Source: Burkholderiales bacterium (GTDB lineage Bacteria > Pseudomonadota > Gammaproteobacteria > Burkholderiales > Burkholderiaceae_C). From it: a DNA stretch of 64,000 nucleotides. Below the pieces are notes generated by a model. That model was given only the letters and a program-made list of their open reading frames with translations. It ran no database searches and was not told where the DNA came from. The translations under genes and the position numbers were made by a program. Each line of letters opens with the position of its first letter. Position 1 is the first letter of the stretch. Where the stretch lies: NCBI GenBank assembly GCA_021732385.1, contig JAKFVA010000006.1:1-64000 (forward strand). Reading direction: 5' to 3'. This document shows, one piece after another, positions 1-11,085 of this stretch.

Positions 1-1447
1 AGCCCAGGTTGGTCGGGTAATCCGGCCGTCCGGCCACCGCGCCAAAGCGGTTGATGTTGGGCAGTACGCCGGGCAATTCGCCTTCTTCCACGCCAAACCA
101 GCGCGCCAGCGTGGCCACGTACTGGTCGACCGCGGTGGTGGGCAGCAAGCGGCCCTGACCCACGTGAAACTGGTTTTCCGGCGCGCCACTCACGGTGTTG
201 GTGACGGGCGGCGCGCTGCCATAAAACGCCTGGCCGCGTACCGCGCCGCCCACCATGAAGTGGTGGCTGCCCCAGCCGTGGTCGGAGCCGTCGCCGTTGC
301 TGGTAAGGGTGCGGCCAAAGTCGCTGGCGGTAAAGGCCGTCACTTGGTTGGCTACGCCCAGTTCGACCGTGGCGTTGTAGAAAGCGGTCATGGCCTCGCT
401 CACGCGCCCCAGCTGGGTGGGCTGGTTGTCAATCAGGTTGTCGTGCAGGTCAAAGCCGCCGAGCGAGACAAAAAACACCTGCCGCCGCGCGCCCAGGTTG
501 TTGCGCGCGCCAATCAGCCTTGCCACCACGCGCAACTGGTCGGCCAGGCTGTTGCCGCCGGGGAACGCGGTGTTCAGCGTTACCGTATTCAGCGCGGTGG
601 TGACTTGCCCCTGCGCGCCAATCGAGCGCGCCGTGATGCGGTTGTATTCGTTCTCCAGCACATGGCTGCGCGGCTGTTGCACCAGCGTGTTCATGGCATC
701 GCGCACGGCGGTGGAGCCGTAGACGCCACTGGTCACACTGGTAATGGCGACCGCGCCGTTGTTGCCCACCTGGTATTGCAAGGCCGAATCGCCCGACAAA
801 AACACCGAGTTGCCGCTGGCCGAGATGCAGGTGAACAGCGAATTGGTGTTGCTGGACAAAGCCAGATCGCCCATATTGCCGCCCGAGCCGACAGTGGAGC
901 CTTCGGACTGGCTGGACTGCCAGACCGACTGCTGGTCGTTGTGCGAAAAAAGCTTGGGCGGCAGCGGAAACAGCGTGCGGTTGCTGCTGTTGTATTGCGC
1001 CAGCGTGAGGGGCACGATCAGCGGCCCCACATTGAGCTGAACCGCGGCGCGGCCGCTGTTGAACAAATTGGCCATGCCGCCCATGCTGGGGTGCAGGGCG
1101 TATTGGCGGCCACCGGCCAGCGGCGTGGTGGGGTTCAGCAGGGTCGGTGTGAGCGCACTTTTGGCCAGCGCAATGCCGCCTGCGCCCTGGCCGGCCGAGC
1201 CGCCGCGGATGGTGTTGTAGAGGTTGTAGCTGGGGTCGTCGTAGGTGACCACGGTGTTGGCGTAGTCGTTGCCGCCGAGCAAAAAGACGCAGACCAGCGC
1301 CCGGTAGTCGGTGGCGTTGAAGGCCGCCGCTTCGCCAATGGCGGCCAGGTTCAGCGCAAACGGCAGCGCGGTGCCAGCCATGGCGAGCTGGCTGGAGCGG
1401 CGCAAAAAGGCGCGGCGGGTGTGCTTGTCGGGGTTGATGGTGTGCAT
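1..1447 (-). CDS. DUF1501 family exported protein (partial, C-terminus outside window)
   Basis: The reading frame is open from an ATG at 1447 to the left edge, giving 482 visible residues. The N-terminus carries a twin-arginine type signal (TRRAFLRRSS, Arg11-Arg12) followed by a hydrophobic stretch, so Tat export is likely. The FLLGGNDYANT segment near residue 60, the FVSLGGFDLHDN segment and the later SDFGRT and DHGWG motifs are typical of DUF1501, a family in the alkaline-phosphatase/sulfatase fold group with no firmly assigned reaction. It lies 17 bases downstream of the DUF1800 gene on the same strand. DUF1800 and DUF1501 genes are commonly found as a pair, which supports both calls. The substrate is unknown. 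Confidence 0.85.
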   Translation of the reverse strand, partial: MHTINPDKHTRRAFLRRSSQLAMAGTALPFALNLAAIGEAAAFNATDYRALVCVFLLGGNDYANTVVTYDDPSYNLYNTIRGGSAGQGAGGIALAKSALTPTLLNPTTPLAGGRQYALHPSMGGMANLFNSGRAAVQLNVGPLIVPLTLAQYNSSNRTLFPLPPKLFSHNDQQSVWQSSQSEGSTVGSGGNMGDLALSSNTNSLFTCISASGNSVFLSGDSALQYQVGNNGAVAITSVTSGVYGSTAVRDAMNTLVQQPRSHVLENEYNRITARSIGAQGQVTTALNTVTLNTAFPGGNSLADQLRVVARLIGARNNLGARRQVFFVSLGGFDLHDNLIDNQPTQLGRVSEAMTAFYNATVELGVANQVTAFTASDFGRTLTSNGDGSDHGWGSHHFMVGGAVRGQAFYGSAPPVTNTVSGAPENQFHVGQGRLLPTTAVDQYVATLARWFGVEEGELPGVLPNINRFGAVAGRPDYPTNLG

Positions 1448-1464
1448 GGTGTGTCTCGCAGCGT

Positions 1465-3408
<1,944 letters not shown>

Positions 3409-3570
3409 GGATACCGCCTTTTTCGTGGGGTTAATTCCGGCTCAGCATAGCCTCGCGGCATGACAATTGCACAGGCTTTTTCACACCTTTACACCGGCTA
3501 TGCATCCGAGACACCGGGCTTTGCACAGCCTTGACAGCGGCTATACATGGCCATGGCGCTGCTGGTAGCC

Positions 3571-4410
3571 TTAACGCAGCGCTTGATTTAACAAATCGCG
3601 CGTGGCCAGCGCCTCGCGCCGGGCGGCCTCGCGCCAGTTTGCTCCCGCGCTGGCATACAGCACGGCGCGCGAAGAGTTGATGATGAGCGGGCCCGTGGTG
3701 TGCGCCGCATCACCACGCCAGCCCGCGCGCACGCTGGCCAGCGCATCGCCGCCCTGCGCACCCACGCCGGGCACCAAAAGCGGCAAAGTGGGAGCGAGTT
3801 CACGCACGCGCGCAATCTCAGTCGGGTAGGTGGCCCCTACCACCAAGCCCAACTGGCCATTGGTGTTCCACGGGCCAGTTGCCAATTGCGCGATGTGTTC
3901 ATAAAGGCGCAGCCCGCCAGGCACGTCGGCCAGACGCCGGGTTTGCAAATCGTCGCCGCCAGGGTTGGAGGTGCGGCAGAGCAAGAACGCGCCCTTGTCG
4001 TGGTAGCGCAAATAGGGGCCGAGCGAATCAAAGCCCATGTAGGGCGAGAGCGTCACGGCGTCGGCGCCGTAGCGCTCAAAGGCTTCTATGGCGTACTGCT
4101 CGGCGGTGGAACCAATGTCGCCGCGTTTGGCGTCCAGAATTACTGGCACAGCAGGCGCGGCGCGGCGAATGTGCGCCACCAGCTGCTCCAGTTGCGCCTC
4201 GGCACGGTGCGCGGCAAAGTAGGCAATTTGCGGTTTGAAGGCAATCACCAGATCAGCCGTGGCGTCCACGATGGCGGCGCAAAAGTCGTAGATTTTGCTG
4301 GTGTCGCCCGCCAGCATTTGCGGAAAGCGCTCGGGTTGCGGATCCAGCCCCACACATAACATCGACTGGTTGGTGCGCTCAGCCTGGTTCAGCATCTCAA
4401 TAAAAGTCAT
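3571..4410 (-). CDS. pyrF: Orotidine 5'-phosphate decarboxylase (long PyrF subfamily)
   Basis: Decarboxylates OMP to UMP, the last step of de novo pyrimidine synthesis in the cytosol. The signature [13 protein letters not shown] (Asp93, Lys95 and Asp98 from the ATG at 4410) holds the catalytic Lys-Asp network, and the C-terminal [12 protein letters not shown] forms the phosphate-binding region. The length of 279 residues fits the longer, mycobacterial/beta-proteobacterial PyrF type rather than the ~230-residue enterobacterial form. A TTG two codons upstream (4416) is possible, but the ATG at 4410 is preferred. It stands alone, separated by 162 bases from the DUF1800 gene with no strong terminator visible between them. 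Confidence 0.96.
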   Translation of the reverse strand: MTFIEMLNQAERTNQSMLCVGLDPQPERFPQMLAGDTSKIYDFCAAIVDATADLVIAFKPQIAYFAAHRAEAQLEQLVAHIRRAAPAVPVILDAKRGDIGSTAEQYAIEAFERYGADAVTLSPYMGFDSLGPYLRYHDKGAFLLCRTSNPGGDDLQTRRLADVPGGLRLYEHIAQLATGPWNTNGQLGLVVGATYPTEIARVRELAPTLPLLVPGVGAQGGDALASVRAGWRGDAAHTTGPLIINSSRAVLYASAGANWREAARREALATRDLLNQALR

Positions 4411-4482
4411 GGCCAAATTTTAGGTGGGTGCTTGGTTTGGCGCAAAAAAGCCCGGGTTACAGCAGGCGCTTACCATCAGGAC

Positions 4483-5460
4483 ATGATCGAATCGCCCACA
4501 ACATCCGGCACTGCTGCCACCGCCTCTGTTCGCAACCCCGCTGCCAGCACGCCCATGACGCAATCTGCCCTGTCACGCCAGCAACTCATTGTGCTGGTAG
4601 CACTGACGCTGGTCTGGGGGGTGAATTGGCCCGTAATGAAAGTGGGTGTAACTGAAATGCCGCCTTTGAGCTTTCGCGCTATCTCCGTCTGGATCGGCAT
4701 ACCGGTGCTGGCGGCGGGCCTGTGGTGGCTGAAAACGCCATTCAAACTCCCGCGCGCACACTGGCCCGCACTGCTGTGGTTATCGCTATTTAATATGTTC
4801 ATCTGGCACGCGCTGATCATTGTGGCGATTAAAAACCTGAGCAGTGGGCGCGCCGCCATCCTGGGCTATACCATGCCGATTTTTTCGGCGATTCTGGGCG
4901 CACTGTTGTTTGGTGCCGTGTTGCGCTGGCGCAATTGGCTAGGCGTGGGTGCGGCTAGCGTGGGTGTGGTGCTACTGCTTTGGCATGAGTTCACGCGCCT
5001 GGCGGGCGCGCCGCTGGGTGTCATATTGGCGCTGCTGTCGGCCATGTCGTGGGCATTGGGAACGCAGCTGCTGCGCCGCAGCACCATCCCCGTGCCCACG
5101 CTGACGCTGGCGTTCTGGATGACGGCGCTCACCGCGCCCGTGCTGACCGGGCTGGCACTGCTGCTGGAGCAGCCCCAGTGGGTTATCAATAGCAGCCAGT
5201 GGATTGTGCCGTCTGCCAGTGCGTGGGCCGCCATTGGCTACAACGCAGTGATGATTTTTGGTTTTGCCCACGCAGCCTGGTTTTACCTGGCGCGCAGCCT
5301 GCCACCGACAGCGTCGAGCCTGAGCGTCATGCTGATTCCCGTGGTTGGCCTCTTCACCGGTGCTCTGACCCTGGGCGAGGTGTTGCACTGGCAGGATTGG
5401 GCGGCTGTGGCCTTGATGGTCGTGGCGATTGGCTCCGTGCTGTGGCCGCAAAAAACCTGA
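4483..5460 (+). CDS. EamA/DMT-family drug/metabolite exporter
   Basis: About 325 residues with two EamA repeats and roughly ten membrane segments starting near LIVLVALTLVWGVNWPVMKVG. The NWP-K motif after the first helix and the tandem-repeat architecture are typical of the drug/metabolite transporter superfamily of inner-membrane exporters. The ATG at 4483 follows CAGG; a later ATG at 4555 (MTQSALSRQQ) sits immediately before the first helix and is an equally reasonable start. The substrate cannot be told from sequence. It is divergent from pyrF with about 70 bases between them. Confidence 0.85.
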   Translation: MIESPTTSGTAATASVRNPAASTPMTQSALSRQQLIVLVALTLVWGVNWPVMKVGVTEMPPLSFRAISVWIGIPVLAAGLWWLKTPFKLPRAHWPALLWLSLFNMFIWHALIIVAIKNLSSGRAAILGYTMPIFSAILGALLFGAVLRWRNWLGVGAASVGVVLLLWHEFTRLAGAPLGVILALLSAMSWALGTQLLRRSTIPVPTLTLAFWMTALTAPVLTGLALLLEQPQWVINSSQWIVPSASAWAAIGYNAVMIFGFAHAAWFYLARSLPPTASSLSVMLIPVVGLFTGALTLGEVLHWQDWAAVALMVVAIGSVLWPQKT

Positions 5461-5518
5461 GCCCATACGCAATCGTCATCTGCGCCGGTGAAAATACGGC
5501 ATCAAAAGCCACACACCC

Positions 5519-6157
5519 ATGCTGCATTACCTCACCGTCCCCGTCACCCAATTCCAGCAAAACTGCTCCATCGTCTGGTGCGATGCCACGCAACTTGCCG
5601 CCATCATCGACCCCGGCGGCGACCTCGGCGTGCTGCTGGCCGAAGTCAAGCGCCTGGACTTGAAGCTGGAACAAATCTGGCTCACCCACGCCCACATTGA
5701 CCACGCTGGTGGCACGGGTGAGCTGGCCCGAACACACCAACTCCCCATCATTGGCCCGCACCCCGGCGACCAGTTCTGGATTGATGGCCTGCCGCAGCAA
5801 AGCGCGATGTTTGGTTTTCCGCCGGCAGAAACCTTTGTACCCACGCGCTGGTTGAAAGACGGCGACACCGTGCAGATTGGCGAGAGCGTTTTGCAAGTGC
5901 GCCACTGCCCCGGCCACACCCCCGGTCATGTGGTGTTCTACAGCCCCGATATCCAGCGTGCGTTTGTGGGCGATGTTTTGTTTGCCGGCAGCATTGGCCG
6001 CACCGACTTCCCGCAGGGTGACCACGCGACCTTGATTGCCAGCATCACACAACGCCTGTGGCCGATGGGTGACGAGACCGTGTTCATTCCGGGGCATGGG
6101 CCAGAGAGCACGTTTGGGCGCGAGCGAAAAACGAATCCCTATGTGGGCGGGACCTGA
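5519..6157 (+). CDS. MBL-fold metallohydrolase, glyoxalase II-like (YcbL/GloC type)
   Basis: 212 residues of a single metallo-beta-lactamase domain. The dinuclear metal motif THAHIDHAGG gives His57, His59, Asp61 and His62, and further ligands lie in CPGHTPGHV, FAGSIGRTDFP and the C-terminal IPGHGPEST. The compact length without the C-terminal glutathione-binding domain of GloB fits the YcbL/GloC group, which hydrolyses thioesters such as S-lactoylglutathione. It starts 58 bases after the DMT exporter and may share its transcript. Substrate assignment is by family only. Confidence 0.88.
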   Translation: MLHYLTVPVTQFQQNCSIVWCDATQLAAIIDPGGDLGVLLAEVKRLDLKLEQIWLTHAHIDHAGGTGELARTHQLPIIGPHPGDQFWIDGLPQQSAMFGFPPAETFVPTRWLKDGDTVQIGESVLQVRHCPGHTPGHVVFYSPDIQRAFVGDVLFAGSIGRTDFPQGDHATLIASITQRLWPMGDETVFIPGHGPESTFGRERKTNPYVGGT

Positions 6158-6191
6158 GCGGCGGCGCGCGCTGTACACACAGCGCAGCAAA

Positions 6192-7055
6192 CTAGCCCTT
6201 GCGCGCTGCCTCATACAAGCGCTGCACCTTGGGCACATTCGCCTGCAAAGTAGCAATCCGCTCCGGGCCGCTGGGGTGCGTGGATAAGAAGCTGGTGCCA
6301 TTATTGCCAGAGGCGGCACTCATTTTTTGCCAGAGGGTGACGCTGGCGTTGGGCTGAAATCCAGCGCGGGCGGCCAAATCCAGACCCACCAAATCGGCTT
6401 CGGATTCGTCCTCGCGGCTGAACTTGAGGCTCAGCAACTGCGTGCCCAGATTGGCCGCCACATCGCCCAACTGGCCCAGGCCAAGCAACTGCGCACCAAT
6501 CGACAGGCCAATGCTGGTAGCCGAGCTTTTCGCCAACCGCTCGCGCGCATGCTCGCGCAGGGCGTGGGCCATTTCGTGGCCCATGATCATGGCGGTTTCA
6601 TCGTCAGACAATTTAAGCTGATCCAATATGCCGGTGTAGTAGGCAATCTTGCCCCCGGGCATGCAAAACGCGTTGATCTGCTTGCTGCTGATTAGGTTGA
6701 CTTCCCAGCGCCAGTTTTTGGCGCGCTCGTTCCAGGGCGCAGCGTGCGGGATGATGCGGTTGGCAATGTTGCGCAGACGCACCACCTGCGGGTGGCTGGC
6801 GGGCACATAGGCTTGTTTGGCCTGCGCCTGGGCCATCAGCTGTTTGTACTGCTGATCAGCCGCGCCCTCCAATTGCTCGGCAGGCACCAGCTTGCGCAGG
6901 CCAGACGGTTTGCCCACATCGACTTGCGCCAACGCGGTGGATGCCGCACTGGCCGCCGCCGCCAGGACAAACGCCCGCCGCGCCGACCACAGACCCGATG
7001 CACCACTGGCGCTGGCGGCAGTGGCGTGTTCTTTAAGATGACATAGTGTGCACAT
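6192..7055 (-). CDS. M48-family zinc metalloprotease, exported
   Basis: 287 residues. The N-terminus has ARRAFVLAAAASAAS, a hydrophobic signal segment preceded by paired arginines and ending near ALAQ, so periplasmic location is likely. The zinc motif is HEMAH (His160, Glu161, His164), and SREDESEAD (Glu217) supplies the third ligand, as in the M48 peptidases HtpX, YcaL and LoiP. No TPR domain follows, so it resembles the short YcaL/LoiP proteins rather than BepA, and a role in outer-membrane protein quality control is inference. Its ATG is only 6 bases from the divergent ampG start, so the two promoters must overlap the opposite coding regions. Confidence 0.9.
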   Translation of the reverse strand: MCTLCHLKEHATAASASGASGLWSARRAFVLAAAASAASTALAQVDVGKPSGLRKLVPAEQLEGAADQQYKQLMAQAQAKQAYVPASHPQVVRLRNIANRIIPHAAPWNERAKNWRWEVNLISSKQINAFCMPGGKIAYYTGILDQLKLSDDETAMIMGHEMAHALREHARERLAKSSATSIGLSIGAQLLGLGQLGDVAANLGTQLLSLKFSREDESEADLVGLDLAARAGFQPNASVTLWQKMSAASGNNGTSFLSTHPSGPERIATLQANVPKVQRLYEAARKG

Positions 7056-7061
7056 CAGGCC

Positions 7062-8450
7062 ATGATAGACAAAAACCCGCTTATTTCAATGACGCCCCCA
7101 CTTTCTGTTGACGCAGCGCCGCATGCGCCAGCCACACAGCCCATCCCCAGCTGGCGCGACGCTTGGCGGATTTACCTGCAAGCGCCCAGCCTGCGCATGC
7201 TAAGCCTGGGTTTTGCCGCTGGCCTGCCGCTGCTGCTGGTGCTGGGCAGTTTGAGCTTTCGGCTGCGCGAGGCAGGCATTGACCGCGCCACCATTGGCTA
7301 CCTGAGCTGGGTTGGATTGGCTTATGCCTTCAAGTGGTGCTGGGCACCGCTGGTTGACCGGCTGCCGTTGCCCTTTTTAACCCGTGCCCTGGGCCGCAGA
7401 AGAAGCTGGCTGCTGGTATCGCAATTAGTGGTGATGCTGGGCCTGGTGGGTATGGCGCTGGCCAACCCCGTCGAGTCGCTGGCGGTGATGGTGTGGTGCG
7501 CGCTGCTGGTGGCGTTCGCCTCCGCCACACAAGACATTGCATTGGACGCATTTCGCATCGAATCCGCCGCCACAGAGCACCAGGCTGCGCTCGCCGCGAT
7601 GTACCAGACTGGTTACCGGCTGGCGCTGATCTGGGCCGGCGCGGGCGTACTGTGGCTGGCGGCGCGCGCCGAGGTAGCCAGCGTGGCGGCTTACCAGCAA
7701 GCGGCCTGGCAAACCGCGTACCTGGTGATGGCCGCCTCCATGCTGGCGGGCGTGGTCACCGTGTTGTTTTGCCGCGAGCCGGTGGCCACGCCCATCCCGC
7801 CCGCCAAGAACATCACTGACTGGTTGCGCAGCGCGTTGATTGCGCCCTTTGCCGACTTTGTGATGCGCTACCGCTGGCAAGCCGCGCTAATTCTGGCGCT
7901 GATTGCCACCTACCGCATCTCCGACGTGGTGATGGGCATCATGGCCAACCCGTTTTATGTGGACATGGGCTACACCAAGGACGAGGTAGCCAGTGTGACC
8001 AAAATTTACGGCGTCATCATGACGCTGGTGGGTGCGCTGCTGGGTGGCGTGCTGGCGGCGCGCTTTGGCGTGATGCGTGTGCTGCTCTTGGGCGCGGTGC
8101 TTAGCGCATCAAGCAACCTGCTGTTTGCCTGGCTGGCGGCGCAGGGCCACAGCGTACAGGCATTGGTGCTGGTAATTTCAGCCGACAACCTTTCCAGCGG
8201 CATTGCGTCGGCTGCGTTTATTGCTTACCTTTCGGGGTTGACCAATATCAGCTATTCGGCCACGCAATACGCGCTGTTCACCTCCATGATGCTGCTGCTG
8301 CCCAAATTTCTGGCGGGCTTCTCGGGCCGTTATGTAGACGCTTTTGGCTATGCCAATTTCTTCAGCGCAACAGCATTGCTGGGCTTGCCGGTGCTGCTGC
8401 TGGTGGCCTTGGCCATGCGAGCGCGAGAGCGGGCTAAAGCGCCGCTTTAG
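7062..8450 (+). CDS. ampG: AmpG-family MFS muropeptide permease
   Basis: 462 residues with about 12-14 predicted membrane helices. The LGFAAGLPLLLVLGSLSFRLREAGI motif near residue 50, WAPLVDRL and LGRRRSW are characteristic of AmpG, the inner-membrane importer of GlcNAc-anhydroMurNAc peptides for cell-wall recycling. An internal ATG at 7089 (MTPPLSV) is an alternative start that would relieve the crowding with the divergent M48 protease gene. No ampD/nagZ/ampC genes lie nearby. Family assignment is strong; the exact substrate is by homology. Confidence 0.9.
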   Translation: MIDKNPLISMTPPLSVDAAPHAPATQPIPSWRDAWRIYLQAPSLRMLSLGFAAGLPLLLVLGSLSFRLREAGIDRATIGYLSWVGLAYAFKWCWAPLVDRLPLPFLTRALGRRRSWLLVSQLVVMLGLVGMALANPVESLAVMVWCALLVAFASATQDIALDAFRIESAATEHQAALAAMYQTGYRLALIWAGAGVLWLAARAEVASVAAYQQAAWQTAYLVMAASMLAGVVTVLFCREPVATPIPPAKNITDWLRSALIAPFADFVMRYRWQAALILALIATYRISDVVMGIMANPFYVDMGYTKDEVASVTKIYGVIMTLVGALLGGVLAARFGVMRVLLLGAVLSASSNLLFAWLAAQGHSVQALVLVISADNLSSGIASAAFIAYLSGLTNISYSATQYALFTSMMLLLPKFLAGFSGRYVDAFGYANFFSATALLGLPVLLLVALAMRARERAKAPL

Positions 8451-8547
8451 CAGCGCAGCGATTTACCTATCTTTACCCCGGCTTCAAGCGGCTGTGATGG
8501 AGCGCGCCCACTATTGCACTTCCCTACTCCTCACAGAAAGCCCGCTC

Positions 8548-9093
8548 ATGAACACCTTGCACACCACCCCAGAAACCACCACTGCCATTGCCTCGGCCAA
8601 CACGGGCCGCCGCTGGTTTGCCGGTATCGCCGCGCTTGGCGGCGTGGCCTTGCTCTCGACCGCCGCTGCAGCCCAGGGCTTGGGTCATGGTGGGCACGGC
8701 GGGCGTGGCCGCAACCCCGAAGAAATGGCCAAGCACATGCAGGCGCGCATCAATTTTCTGATAACGGCTGTGGATGGCACGCCCGAGCAGAAAGAGCGCT
8801 TGCTGGCGCTGCATAAAACCGCCATGACCGAGCTGCAACCCGTGCGCGCTCAATTGCGCAAAGCACGCAAAGACGGCATGGCCTTGCTGTCTGAGGCCAC
8901 CATTAACCGCTCTGCAGTTGAACAACTGCGCGTCAGCCAGATACAGCTGGGCGACACCTTGAGCAAACGCATGACGCAGCTGATGATTGAAGCCGCCGAA
9001 GTGCTCAATCCGGCGCAACGCACCAAGCTGGCTGATTTGATGAAGCAGCGCGGCGACCGCCCTGGCCGCAATTGGGGTGGCTCCAAAGGTTAA
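8548..9093 (+). CDS. Spy/CpxP-like periplasmic protein
   Basis: 181 residues from the ATG at 8548. A signal segment (WFAGIAALGGVALLSTAAAAQ) is followed by a Gly/His-rich stretch and then a long helical region. Two LTxxQ-like motifs are visible, DGTPEQKERLLAL and LNPAQRTKL, in the positions seen in Spy and CpxP, which are helical periplasmic chaperone or adaptor proteins. It directly precedes a response regulator and sensor kinase on the same strand (41-base gap). By analogy with CpxP-CpxR-CpxA it may report envelope state to that kinase. The regulatory link is inference. Confidence 0.8.
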   Translation: MNTLHTTPETTTAIASANTGRRWFAGIAALGGVALLSTAAAAQGLGHGGHGGRGRNPEEMAKHMQARINFLITAVDGTPEQKERLLALHKTAMTELQPVRAQLRKARKDGMALLSEATINRSAVEQLRVSQIQLGDTLSKRMTQLMIEAAEVLNPAQRTKLADLMKQRGDRPGRNWGGSKG

Positions 9094-9134
9094 GTCCCTG
9101 CACCGCCCGGCACCCAACCCGCTACTATTGCACC

Positions 9135-9848
9135 ATGCAAAAGCTTCTGATGATTGAAGACGACGCCCGCCTGGCCAGCATGGTCGGCGAGTACCTGACC
9201 CAGTCGGGCTACGGCTTTACCCATGCAGCCACGGGTCAGCAGGGGCTGGATCTGCTGCTGGACGCGGGTGGGCCGGGCGCGGTGAATCTGGTGATTCTGG
9301 ATTTGATGCTGCCCGACATCAACGGACTGGAAGTGTGCCGGCGCATCCGCTCGCAAGCGCATGCACTGGCGCAGATTCCCGTATTGATGCTCACCGCCAA
9401 GGGCGATCCAATGGACCGTGTGGTGGGCCTTGAACTGGGTGCTGACGATTACTTGCCCAAACCATTTGAGCCGCGCGAGTTGCTGGCACGCATCCGTGCC
9501 ATCTTGCGCCGCCAAACCGACGGCGCAGTGCCCAGCGTCAAGCTCCTGCGCTTTGGCTCTCTCGAGATTGACCGCGATGCGCGCACCGTCATGCTGCATG
9601 GCAAGCCGTGTGAGCTTACTTCCTACCAGTTTGACCTGCTGATTGCGCTGGCCGAGCGCGCTGGCCGCGTGCTCACGCGCGACCAGATCATGGAGGCCGT
9701 GCGCGGCCGTGAGCTGGAAGCATTTGACCGCTCGATTGATGTGCACATGGGCCGCATCCGCTCGGCCATTGAAGACGATGTGAAGGTGCCCAAGCGCATT
9801 CTCACGGTGCGCGGCGTTGGCTACGTGTTTGCCAAGCAGCAAGACTGA
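9135..9848 (+). CDS. OmpR/PhoB-family response regulator
   Basis: 237 residues. Receiver domain at residues 1-120 with acidic Asp9/Asp10, phospho-acceptor Asp56 (VILDLMLPD) and Lys109 (YLPKPF). The C-terminal winged-helix DNA-binding domain (about 135-235) ends with the usual RIRSAIE--VPKRILTVRGVGYVF signature. The ATG at 9135 is chosen because MQKLLMIEDD begins the receiver strand. The stop is followed within 15 bases by the kinase gene, so the two form a two-component pair. The target promoters cannot be told from this window. Confidence 0.94.
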   Translation: MQKLLMIEDDARLASMVGEYLTQSGYGFTHAATGQQGLDLLLDAGGPGAVNLVILDLMLPDINGLEVCRRIRSQAHALAQIPVLMLTAKGDPMDRVVGLELGADDYLPKPFEPRELLARIRAILRRQTDGAVPSVKLLRFGSLEIDRDARTVMLHGKPCELTSYQFDLLIALAERAGRVLTRDQIMEAVRGRELEAFDRSIDVHMGRIRSAIEDDVKVPKRILTVRGVGYVFAKQQD

Positions 9849-9863
9849 TTGGGCCCTGGCGCA

Positions 9864-11081
9864 GTGAACTCGGCAGCAGGCGCACCAAGTCCCCGGCCCG
9901 GCTGGACCTGGTCGATGCCGCTGTATTTGCGCCTGTGGCTGGCCGTGGTGTTTGTGGTGGCAGTGCTCACGCTGGCCTTTGGCTGGCTTTGGCGCACCAA
10001 CGCCGAACAAGCCCCGCTGCGCCAGATCATCATCAGCAACGACGCTGGTGATGTGCTGGGCGAAGCGCAGGTGCGCCCAGTGCGCGTACCCGGCGAAGGC
10101 ATCGAATTTTCTGTCCCCATGAAAGACGGCAGTTCCCTGGTGGTGCTACTGCCGCCGCGCACGCGCCAACCTGGCCAGCCTCTGCCAAGGGCGTGGCTGC
10201 GCGGCCCGGCTGGCCTGGCCTGGATATTGGGCCTGGTAGCGCTGGCCGTGGCCATTGGCAGCTACCCCATCGTGCGGCAGCTCACCAAGCGGCTGGAGCG
10301 CCTGCGTCATGGCGTTGAGCAGTGGGGCGATGGCGATCTGGGCAGCCGAGTGTCAGTTAGTGGCAACGACGAAGTGGCGTTTTTAGCGCAGCGCTTCAAC
10401 CTGGCCGCTGAACGCGTTCAGATGCTGGTGGCTTCGCACAAATCGCTGCTGGCCAACGCCTCGCACGAACTGCGCTCGCCACTCACGCGTATTCGCATGG
10501 GCCTGGAGCTGATGGGCGGCACGCCCTCAGCGGCGTTCAAGAATGAAATCTCGCGCAACATCAATGAGCTTGACCAGTTGATTGAGGAGATCCTGCTGGC
10601 CAGCCGCCTGGACGCCAAGGAGGCCGATCTTGGCATGGTCGAAGCCGTGGACTTGATTGGCATGGCAGCCGAAGAATGTGCCCGCGTGGATGCCGAGCTG
10701 GAAGTGCAGGGCCAGGATACCGCGCCCGAAGAAGTTTGGGCACGTGGTGTGGTCAAGCTACTGCGCCGTGTGGTGCGCAATCTGCTGGAGAACGCCCGCC
10801 GCTACAGCAGTGGCCCCATCTTGCTGACCCTCAGCCGTGAGGGCCAGCAAGCCGTGGTGCGCGTGCGCGACCGCGGCCCTGGCGTACCGTCCGCCGAACG
10901 TGAACGCATCTTTGAGCCGTTTTACCGCTTGCCCGGTGCCAGCGAGCGCGATGGCGGCGTGGGCCTGGGCCTGTCGTTGGTGAAAACCATTGTGCTGCGT
11001 CACGGCGGCAGCGTGCACTGCGAAGACAACCCTGGCGGCGGTGCCTGCTTTGTGGTCAGGCTGCCATTGCATTCAAAATAG
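9864..11081 (+). CDS. HAMP-domain sensor histidine kinase
   Basis: About 405 residues from a GTG at 9864; a TTG at 9849 and an ATG at 9915 (MPLYLRLWLAVVF) are alternative starts. Order: membrane helix, short periplasmic domain of roughly 75 residues, second helix (GLAWILGLVALAVAIG), HAMP, HisKA with phospho-His about residue 201 (NASHELRSPLTR), then HATPase with N-box RNLLENARRYSSG, G1 RDRGPGVP and G2 GGVGLGLSLVK. It is translated immediately after the response regulator. The small sensor domain and the neighbouring Spy/CpxP-like gene suggest an envelope-stress sensor of CpxA/RstB character; that role is inference. Confidence 0.93.
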   Translation: MNSAAGAPSPRPGWTWSMPLYLRLWLAVVFVVAVLTLAFGWLWRTNAEQAPLRQIIISNDAGDVLGEAQVRPVRVPGEGIEFSVPMKDGSSLVVLLPPRTRQPGQPLPRAWLRGPAGLAWILGLVALAVAIGSYPIVRQLTKRLERLRHGVEQWGDGDLGSRVSVSGNDEVAFLAQRFNLAAERVQMLVASHKSLLANASHELRSPLTRIRMGLELMGGTPSAAFKNEISRNINELDQLIEEILLASRLDAKEADLGMVEAVDLIGMAAEECARVDAELEVQGQDTAPEEVWARGVVKLLRRVVRNLLENARRYSSGPILLTLSREGQQAVVRVRDRGPGVPSAERERIFEPFYRLPGASERDGGVGLGLSLVKTIVLRHGGSVHCEDNPGGGACFVVRLPLHSK

Positions 11082-11085
11082 CCGC

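Noticed and set aside
5354-6319. Minus-strand frame spanning the MBL hydrolase (321 residues)
   Set aside because: It runs across two gene boundaries and lacks any motif, while the plus strand has a complete metallo-beta-lactamase motif set.
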